DNA of 38,550 bases from the NCBI RefSeq assembly GCF_000485595.1, contig NW_014577237.1, positions 194,849-233,398 on the forward strand, given 5' to 3'. The number at the start of each line of letters is the position of its first letter. The first letter of the stretch is position 1. Both the position numbers and the translations under genes were made by a program. This document shows positions 31,474 through 38,550 of this stretch, piece after piece. Origin of the DNA: Priapulus caudatus. Lineage: Eukaryota > Priapulida > Priapulimorpha > Priapulimorphida > Priapulidae. A model generated the notes under the pieces. That model saw nothing but the letters and a program-made list of their open reading frames with translations. It was not told where the DNA came from and searched no databases.

Positions 31474-31661
31474 TACTGTATACGCCATATTTTTCGCGTA
31501 CAGATATTTTCGCGAATTCAGACTTGACGGACAATTTCGCGGTCGGTGAATTATGAATCACTCGGTATGACCTATTCGCTTGTTGTTAATTTCGCGGTTG
31601 AGGACGCGTTCGCGAAATTCGCGAAAATTAAACCACCGCGAAACATACAGCGTATACAGTA
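31474..31661. mobile_element. 188-bp MITE with TACTGTATACGC ends
   Basis: The left terminus TACTGTATACGCCATA...TTTTCGCG and the reverse complement of the right terminus TACTGTATACGCTGTA...TTTCGCG match at about 21 of 25 positions. The interior is dense in TTTCGCG/CGCGAAA. If the outer TA is a target duplication, it fits a Tc1/mariner-like TA-targeting group; superfamily is inference. Confidence 0.78.
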
Positions 31662-33331
31662 AATTCACGCGAGCGTTTCTTCATACGGTGATGATGTAGG
31701 CCCCTACTAGAAACTTGTACGTGAGTACATCTCTGTCGGCAAATTGGTTATACTCGCTGCCCGTTCACGGTTCGATTTCATCGATCAAGATAAACAAATG
31801 GAATTCTCATTAGCCGTGAAACGAACTCGTGCACGATGTTGATATACGATCCATCTGGAGCTCCACGGGTTGAACCATGGGAACTTGACTCTGTGGTATA
31901 TACGCAGTATATATACGCACTATACGCATATTTGATTTGTGCGGCACATCACACGACGCGAGCAGCTGATGCCTACTTCAGTTTTATGAACATGCAAAAT
32001 TATTTATAACGAGAACTGCCAGCCATTATAATCGCGGCCAATGCAATAAACTCCAAGTTATGCACCAACACATACATGCACACACGACAGAAAACACTCT
32101 AAGAGGTACTAGGCAAAGAAAAATATGCAAGCGCAGCAGAGTACAGACAAAATTCGCAATATTAGATGCAAAATGTTATTTGGTAATTGAACCTACAGTG
32201 CAGCTAACGTTACATATTGGAACAGCAGCACTAGCCTGCAGCACAAGCTACAGGATGAGAGGGATCTTCTTGGAAATAGTTTGTCGGACACAGGCTGGTT
32301 TCCTCAGTTCTGCGCACAAGGAATTCCCAAACATGAAATCGTATGCAACAGCAGCCAAGATGGCGGTCGCCCGGGAAATACGGCTACCAAGATAATGCAG
32401 CAGGACACACGAGCCAAGAAACCTCATCAACAGTTCCCTCAAACACCCCCATATCTACATACGAACAAAGCTGTGTGCCACCAGTCGACACTGACAAGCA
32501 ATAGATTGAACTTAAACAGCTCTACTCCTACAGGAACATCGAAAAAAACAGAAAATGGCCGACTGAGACTTCGCGACCGCGAGTTTTATCCCGCGTGAAA
32601 CACCCTAAACATGAAATGCAAAAAAAATATGCGAAAACTTTTCCCATCTTGGTTTACACATGCTAGTGACACGATGTCTTTGATTCCCCACCTTCCTGTG
32701 TGAATCTGCCACGCATAAGCTCATGCAACGACGAGGAAGACTGGCGGTATTAAGCCGGTAGTATATCCGCCATATAAAATCGCGTGCGTGCAAAAACACC
32801 GAGAATTGCGCGCAGCAACCTTTTTTTACGTGAGACGAAGTGAAGTGTATTGCATCCGAGTGCCGATTCTGCGAATCTAATTTCCCGTCAGAGCAGCTTT
32901 TAAACTGCGAAGGTAAAACTCGCAAGCGAAACCCTCGCGATGTATATAATGTCGGCTGCACGTGTGGTTTTAATCCCGGCGATGCGATCACTGTAAGTTA
33001 CGTACGCGTTCAACCGGCTTACAATAACACCGTCGCAGTGTAGCGCAAATAAAGGGGGCGTGTCCGTCCCACTCCCTCCATCTTATAAGTGTTCGACACC
33101 CTAACAGCCAATAGGGGACGACTATGCTGAAGAAGCAACCAGTATCTGTATATTTTTATTCGTTCTCTCACCTCGATAATAGCGGCCATGTTAATTATGT
33201 TTACGGCTGAAAATAATGAGCTCGTCCTTCCTCATTCCCCTCCTATTTAGATATGTTTATGTCATCTTCTCCACGCATTGAGTGCAGTGGAGTTATAAGG
33301 AATGTTATAGTGTAACACGTAACTGAGTTTA
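31662..33331. other. Unique sequence, no gene recognised
   Basis: Open frames of about 60-128 codons overlap on both strands. The largest (32605-32991 minus) begins with GTG and has no known domain. A cysteine-containing plus frame at 32840-32994 ends at a donor-like ACT|GTAAGT but has an in-frame TGA just upstream and no clear family. Confidence 0.45.
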
Positions 33332-33602
33332 TTACCTCGGCCAGGGGCTTGGCGGAGGTTATGTTTTCACCAGCGTGTGTTTGAGTGTTGGTTTGTGGGT
33401 TTGTGGGTTTGTGGGTTTGTGTACGCTCGCTGATTGGCTGATTGGCCCGCCACCGCCGCCGCCGCCGCGCCAGAACTGCCTGTATCATACAGGTTAAGCC
33501 TAACTGAAAAAGTTATGGACGGATTGTCATAAAATTTTCAGGATACGTCAGAAATTGGCTAACTTAGAATTGATGAGATTTTGGTGGTGATCCAGATCCA
33601 AT
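33332..33602 (+). mobile_element. Dispersed repeat (TTACCTCGGCCA...GGTTATGTTTTCACC)
   Basis: Structure: TTACCTCGGCCAGGGGCTTG, GGCGGAGGTTATGTTTTCAC, a GGTTTGTGGGTTTGTGG tandem, a CCGCCGCCGCCG insert, AAAAAGTTATGGACGGATTG, AAATTTTCAGGATACGTCAG, and ATTTTGGTGGTGATCCAGAT. I recognise this order from non-coding repeats widespread in marine invertebrate genomes. Only one copy lies in this window. Confidence 0.65.
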
Positions 33603-33831
33603 CAATTAATTAAAGGGACAGTAGCCTCTAGGATTTTACTGCATACAACTGTACTTACTGTATAACAAATCGTCTATACCCACATGTATTTGTCACCAGA
33701 TACTTAATTAATTATATACATATCAACGCTACGAAATTTGAACGGCGCCATGACACCCGCGACCGTGCTGCCACCCTGAAAAAGTTGCGTATTTGCACGC
33801 AGCTGATGAATCTACCCCCAGGTCGTTGACC

Positions 33832-33941
33832 CATAGGTATCTATATACTGACACTAAACTATAAATACTATAATAATAATATACTAACTATAATACTAAC
33901 AGTATATACTAAACTAATGTTAGTATATAGATATCTATGGT
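33832..33941. repeat. AT-rich inverted repeat
   Basis: CCATAGGTATCTATATACTG (left) pairs with CAGTATATAGATATCTATGG-type sequence at the right. The arms of ~35 bases enclose ~40 bases of AT-rich DNA. It directly abuts the tRNA-like segment. Confidence 0.75.
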
Positions 33942-34055
33942 TGGCCAAGCAGCTCAGCTGGTAGCCGGTAGGGGCATTCGTTCAGGGAAAGGCCGATCGC
34001 CGATAGTTTGGTCTCGTATCTCTCCTTTGCCTCATGAAATGTGGAAGATTATCCA
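33942..34055 (+). repeat. Possible tRNA-derived SINE head
   Basis: AGCTCAGCTGGTAG at 33952-33965 matches the Pol III A box. GGTCTCGTATCTCTCC about 50 bases on is a weak B box. It cannot fold as a real tRNA, so a SINE relic is more likely than a gene. No poly-A or direct repeats were identified. Confidence 0.4.
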
Positions 34056-34540
34056 TAATTCACGTAGTCAATACATCTAGTATGATCTACTCATATTACA
34101 CTACTCGAAAAATTACAAAATAGATATTAAATAGCCAAACTACGTCCGTATTCTAAGCAGTACTAACTATCGCAGCAGCTGATTCGCGCTATTGTTTTCA
34201 TCGCCCCCGGCTCACCGGATGTATTGCTAGGGGGAAGTGACGTCACTCCGCCCCACCGTGATAACCTTTGAAAGTCCTTGACAATCTGGTGAATGCGAGT
34301 GTAAAAAACGTGTCGATAGTGTAAATGATCTTGCTACTTGTATTAATATTTGTAGGTTGTTGTGCTAATTGTTTTAATTTTTATGGAGTGACTAAAGGTG
34401 CAAACATGTAGCAGTGAATACCCTAATTAATAATAACTAACTAATAAAAATTGTGCGTCAATAAGAGTACGCAGATGAACAAATAAAATCACTGGATAAA
34501 CTCTAATCATGAACATTCTAGCATTTTCCTACCTTCGCGT
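34056..34540. other. AT-rich intergenic sequence
   Basis: Nothing recognisable; the 3' flank of the minus-strand gene. TTATTAAT and AATAAAA motifs around 34425-34490 could serve as its poly-A signals. Confidence 0.4.
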
Positions 34541-35746
34541 TCACCAACTACCATTGCCCTTTCTCAAGTCTCCATACTCATCAAAAAGACAGAATGGCAC
34601 GGGGGCAAGCTCATAGCTGAACAATTGCTGCAAATCAATTTGTCTCTTCTGACTTACAACAAGCATGCGGGCATAAAGGTTCTCCATGTCGTACACTTTT
34701 TTGTCACCCACCTTCACACTTTTCTTGGTTGTTTCCATTGTGGTGATTCCTTTCTTTAAAGGCTCGTGAAATCCAGCTGGTAGTTTAGCTCTAAAGTTAG
34801 AAACCATTGTCTCCCCAATAGCAACAGCATCGTGCACATTCACTTTTTCGGAAGCTACATGTCCATTGACGATGTTTACTACTCTATCAGTTTCACACTT
34901 CAGTGGATGTTGATGCTCTTGTAGTTCGTCTCTTATCTTTTGCCTGTCATTAGCATCAAGCTTCCGTCGTGCTCTGCCTTCTTCTTTGTGTTTGTCCCCT
35001 GTGTTTTTATTTACATCTTCTGGGAACATGGTGTCCATGGACATAGAAACCATGTTGCAGATGGGATAGGATAGTATCCAGCCCGCTACTTGGTCAGCTG
35101 ACAGGGTCAACCCTACAAGACCACCCTTTGCTTTCCCATATCTAATATACGTCTGTTCTCCAAACTGATCGCTGAAGACTGAATTCCAGACACCTTGCTT
35201 GTGTCGACAAACATGCTCGCCTCGAAGAAACATTGCCTTTGCATCACATGGAAGTGTGAACTCCATTTCCATCAGGTACCAGACAGCATATCTGACATAA
35301 TTCCAGTGTGCAGTGGCAAAGAAGTAACAAAGCATTTGTTTGACACAGTAACAGTGTAAGTGCCAATCTCCTTCTCTCTCTGCACGTACGAACATGTGGG
35401 CAATCATTACTGGCTTGATGAGGCAATCAACCATAGACGACGCGGTTGGCGTACTCCTGACTTGCTCTAAGTACATTTGCAGGGATTCCACAGTGACATC
35501 TCCATCAAGAATGAAATCGTATAGAATGGCTGTCACAACCATACGTAACCCCCTCATGGCTTTAGGCCATGCTTTCCCGTTCAACATATTGTTCACACCA
35601 CCGAATGCAGACTTGAGGAGGTATTCCAGCCCAGACCCTTTCATAAGCATACCAATGCAGCTGATAAAGGACATCAACAAGTGCATACCTCCTGGGCGTA
35701 CTACCAGGTTTTGCCATCTATCTGGCTGCGCCCATCTGATCTGCAT
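34541..35746 (-). CDS. Intact C-terminal frame of the transposon-like gene
   Basis: A 401-codon frame, the longest ATG-started open frame in the window. Residues 3-16 (IRWAQPDRWQNLVV) and 17-60 (RPGGMHLLMSF...SGLEYLL) are the conserved block I recognise from many predicted proteins in coral, mollusc and amphioxus genomes. It continues into a helix-rich central region with GEHVCRHKQGVWN and a lysine-rich tail. The ATG is internal: coding sense carries on upstream (HFYPFGCR... in this frame; THLVADMQL in another) with a one-base loss near 35757. No catalytic triad or membrane segment can be assigned. A DUF6589-type transposase-like fold is possible but unproven. Intact status of this part suggests either a young copy or better-corrected sequence. 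Confidence 0.72.
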   Translation of the reverse strand: MQIRWAQPDRWQNLVVRPGGMHLLMSFISCIGMLMKGSGLEYLLKSAFGGVNNMLNGKAWPKAMRGLRMVVTAILYDFILDGDVTVESLQMYLEQVRSTPTASSMVDCLIKPVMIAHMFVRAEREGDWHLHCYCVKQMLCYFFATAHWNYVRYAVWYLMEMEFTLPCDAKAMFLRGEHVCRHKQGVWNSVFSDQFGEQTYIRYGKAKGGLVGLTLSADQVAGWILSYPICNMVSMSMDTMFPEDVNKNTGDKHKEEGRARRKLDANDRQKIRDELQEHQHPLKCETDRVVNIVNGHVASEKVNVHDAVAIGETMVSNFRAKLPAGFHEPLKKGITTMETTKKSVKVGDKKVYDMENLYARMLVVSQKRQIDLQQLFSYELAPVPFCLFDEYGDLRKGNGSW

Positions 35747-37617
35747 AACGACTTTTAAAGCTGCATATCGGCAACCAAATGGGTAAAAGTGCTTCCATGT
35801 TGTTGGATGAATCGTTTGTGTTCAACATCGTTGTTAAGACAGTGTCTGTGTGAGCAGGTGGTGCATCTATCAGTGGCCCGAATATGTACTTGGTGGGCGT
35901 TTAGGTAAGGTTTTCTGCTCTGCCAAGCTTGACATGTGTCCTGACCACTCTACTGCAGATTTCCCTCGTGTTCATTTTTATCACTGTGCTTAGCCATGCT
36001 ACATCAGACTCCAGAGCTGATGCTACACTCTTCGCTTGACTTACAATATCTTCCAGTGGTGGGCCAACGTGAACGTCAATCACTGGAGGTATAGGTTTCT
36101 TTGGGCCCTGGTAATGCTTCATTGCACTGCTGCAGCTCCCCTAACTTCAGATTTTTCATGTCCAACTGTTTATTCTTGGTATAATCATAATAGGGGCAGC
36201 TTCAGGCTTTGTCAGTGAAGTGGCAGCAGTAGTGGACGGTTGTTGCATGAACTGAGATGCCATTGCATGTGTTTCACGCATACCATTAGGAGTACAGATA
36301 TCAGGTCGTAATTATCAACCATGCACTCACGTGACCACTTACATCTGAGAAACCTCTTGCAGGTAAGTCTTTCTCTCCAATGTATTTGCCTACTGACTTT
36401 CTGAATCGCAACACTTCATCATATGTGACTGTATATCCATACTCATGTAAGAGGGCAACTGCTTCTTTGATCCAAATCTATGATGCACTTTCATTGCCAG
36501 TCCAAGTGTTGTTTGGTTTGAGGCATGTGTAATGGTTATATTGAATGGACTGAGCAAGGCTCAATGCTTCTTTTGTGACTTCACCATTGGACACTAGATT
36601 GCTGACTAGCGACAGCAGTGATGTGCTAGTGTAAGCTATAGCTTTTTCTAGTGTGAACTGGCTTAAATCATAATCACTTGGCTTTGGTATTGCTTTTGCT
36701 TCTGAAATTATTTTCCGTGACACCTGCTCTACTTCAGACTCATCTCGTCAGTGACCTGTACATACTGAGATCATCGGAGCATATTGTCTAAAGCACAAAA
36801 GACTGGCGCAGCCCTCATTCTCATGATGAGCAGGTTACTACCAAAATGATTGGTCAGCTTTACAAAGGAGTTGTCTACGAGAAATCTTGACTGTTGTAAA
36901 GTACTGTCTGCTGCCTTCACATATATATCATGAAGTTCTAAAGATGTCCACATCCGTCTGAGGTCGTTGCTCATCAAGTTGATGACATGTGAGAGTGAAG
37001 AATCACTGATCTTTAAAGTAACGTCATCACGTCTCTGTGCAGCAACAGTATTCCGTTGATCATGAAGGCACTATAACAGTCTTTGTGATACTGGGCATCT
37101 GCTGCATGTAAGTCAGAGTGCGCTCCAAGGATTCGAATACTTACTTCGTCAGCATGCTCATCTCTCCTTTCTTGACACTTCTGAAGAATTTGCTCTTTAA
37201 ATGATTTCTGGCCTGATGGGGAAACTGTTCGACACTGAAAGACTCACGCCATCTGCCTGGATGCTTGCTCTCACGTGGCAGGCATTTCTACCACCCAGAA
37301 AATGCACTGTAGTTTGAAGTCAAATGAAGACAGTGCTGACCGTCGCTTACAAGCTGGTTGCCTGCTGGCTGGATAATCACAGTGTCCATGTTTTTGTCTC
37401 AACCGTTCTATATGCTGAGAAGAAGTATATGTTGATACACAGGATTTGTGGCATTTTATAGTTAGGTTCGGCTCAACTGTAAGCTGACGTTCCAGGTCAT
37501 GATGGATAAACATCCACCCCGATCCTTGCTCGCAGCAATAATGTTTGTGATTCTTGAGGCACCAGCAATGATTATCTTTTCAGTCTTACTGCACTTAAAC
37601 AAACAACAGTCTTCCAT
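34541..37617 (-). pseudogene. Frameshifted transposon-like multicopy gene
   Basis: Reading right to left, coding pieces in shifting frames follow the order of a multicopy family of uncharacterised invertebrate proteins. The ATG at 37617 opens CCLFKC. Next come KCHKSC (37513-37271 frame), RILGAHSDL and DAQYHKDC (37200-37040), VMRM-like LLIMRMRA (36977-36771), LSLAQSIQY (36723-36478), VTYDEVLRFRKSVGKYIGE (36440-36370), GPPLEDIV (36122-35901), DTVLTT (about 35860), THLVADMQL (about 35775), and finally the intact C-terminal frame. The Cys/His motifs at the N-terminus suggest zinc binding. At least six frame changes occur. They may be real decay or uncorrected sequencing gaps; the order and spacing are otherwise intact. 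I associate the family with mobile DNA but cannot name a superfamily. Confidence 0.7.
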
Positions 37618-37844
37618 TTTGGATAAATATTAACACTGTAACTTAGCAACAAATTAAGGACTGCCATCTATTGATAAAAATTATCAATATTTTATTTTAA
37701 TATGCCATAAGTTTTTGTCTTTGTTGGGCTACTTAACCATAGTAAGACATGTATGTACGCAGACCTGAACTGTTATTTTTCAAGACTGTACATGTAGATT
37801 CATAGTTATTGGCTTACCATTATGGTTATTGCTGTTACCAAATT

Positions 37845-37883
37845 AGTCTTGAGCATACTAAACAATTTAGTTTGCTCAAGACT
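37845..37883. repeat. 39-base hairpin
   Basis: AGTCTTGAGCA and TGCTCAAGACT arms, with CTAAA/TTTAG inside, form a near-perfect palindrome. It could be a small terminal-inverted-repeat scar or a transcribed stem. Confidence 0.75.
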
Positions 37884-38179
37884 ACTTTAACGCGGAATGA
37901 TTTTATAATATATGTGTAATAAATTGACAAGCTATGGCTTCGCTGATGGTTTGTGACGGCCATTTTGATTTCTTGGCTTCTGATGGTCGTATGTTGTAGG
38001 TGTAATTAGTCTAGGATTGTGCATGAGTGTTTACTAAACAAAACAATACCAAATATATTAAGATTGACCGAATATTGCAGAAGTTATTGCAAGTTTAGCG
38101 TGCCTACCCCCTTAATTTATACGCACTCAGATGGGAAAATATACGATGTGCATTTTTTGTGATAAAAAAAATTGCCCAA

Positions 38180-38198
38180 GGGTGCCAAAGTGGCACCC
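38180..38198. repeat. GGGTGCC/GGCACCC hairpin
   Basis: A 7-bp perfect stem with a 5-base loop. Confidence 0.7.
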
Positions 38199-38550
38199 GG
38201 TGGATTCTGGTTCAAGATAGTCTAAAGATCAGGAAACCACAAAAAAACCTTGTATATACCCGATTGCAACGTTCAGTCAAATTTCCCTACTCGGCAACTG
38301 GACTATGAGAAGTTGCGCAAAACCACTTTCCAGCCAAGGGCTACAGACCGAGGGTATTTCTTATTTATTCATTTAAAAGCAAAAGGATTGTAATATCTTA
38401 TAAACGACATATAGTTTCAGTTATAATATGGATAAATTTGCCCTAAAATGAATATCGTTCGGTTAAATAGCATTTAGTATAAATATAATTGCACTTTTGT
38501 GATTAGCCCTCGGTCATTTACCTGCAAAATAAAAATGCAAATATGGGGCG

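Larger units (their letters stand above)
37618..38550. other. AT-rich intergenic sequence with two hairpins
   Basis: The 5' flank of the transposon-like gene; no open frame of note. It contains hairpins at 37845-37883 and 38180-38198. Confidence 0.5.

Noticed and set aside
32840-32994. Cysteine-containing frame ending at ACT|GTAAGT
   Set aside because: In-frame TGA just upstream, no confident acceptor, no zinc-finger spacing I can name.
33942-34055. Functional tRNA gene
   Set aside because: Only the A box is good; no acceptor stem or TΨC arm can be drawn.

Overview
The window looks like nuclear DNA of a metazoan, most likely a marine invertebrate. Supporting this are a tyrosylprotein sulfotransferase exon ending at a GT splice donor, TTAGGG-type interstitial telomere repeats, dense microsatellites, several MITE-like elements, and a degenerate copy of a transposon-like gene family that I associate with cnidarian, mollusc and amphioxus genomes. 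There are no operons, bacterial genes, rRNA or convincing tRNA genes. I cannot name the species. Coding density is very low and most open frames arise from repeats.

Layout. 1-1064: (AG)n, then the first coding exon of a TPST gene on the minus strand with a GCC-rich, CpG-rich upstream segment. 1.1-4.6 kb: a short tandem duplication, a fold-back element and the first copy of dispersed repeat 'A'. 4.4-6.25 kb: inverted repeats, then a ~1.4 kb imperfect palindrome whose left arm is almost pure purine and right arm almost pure pyrimidine. 6.8-9.2 kb: two arrays of a GCAATCGA-rich satellite ('H'). 9.2-11.4 kb: a MITE-like repeat ('G'), a ~420 bp terminal-inverted-repeat element and CACG microsatellites. 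12.1-14.5 kb: repeat 'B' joined to a second copy of A. 14.5-17.2 kb: mostly unique sequence, a weak metalloproteinase-prodomain-like open frame, a 129-bp tandem array and a GA tract. 17.24-28.83 kb: a ~7 kb unit present twice in direct tandem. Each unit carries CACG repeats, TTAGGG-like repeats, B and a GC/AC-rich satellite ('C'); the second unit is interrupted by a 25-N gap that hides about 2.3 kb. 29.3-30.6 kb: a 26-bp satellite, a second G and an inverted partial A. 31-34.1 kb: more MITE- and SINE-like repeats. 34.5-37.6 kb: the minus-strand transposon-like gene, intact only in its last ~400 codons.

No genes here appear to work together. TPST is a housekeeping Golgi enzyme and the 34.5-37.6 kb gene is a repeat-family relic. 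Many repeat copies differ mainly by one-base insertions and deletions, which suggests that parts of the window are uncorrected long-read sequence. Frameshifts and repeat divergence should be read with that in mind. I found no convincing new molecular system. The strongest oddities are the polypurine/polypyrimidine palindrome, the 7 kb tandem unit with its gap, and the Z-DNA-prone satellite with a conserved core.
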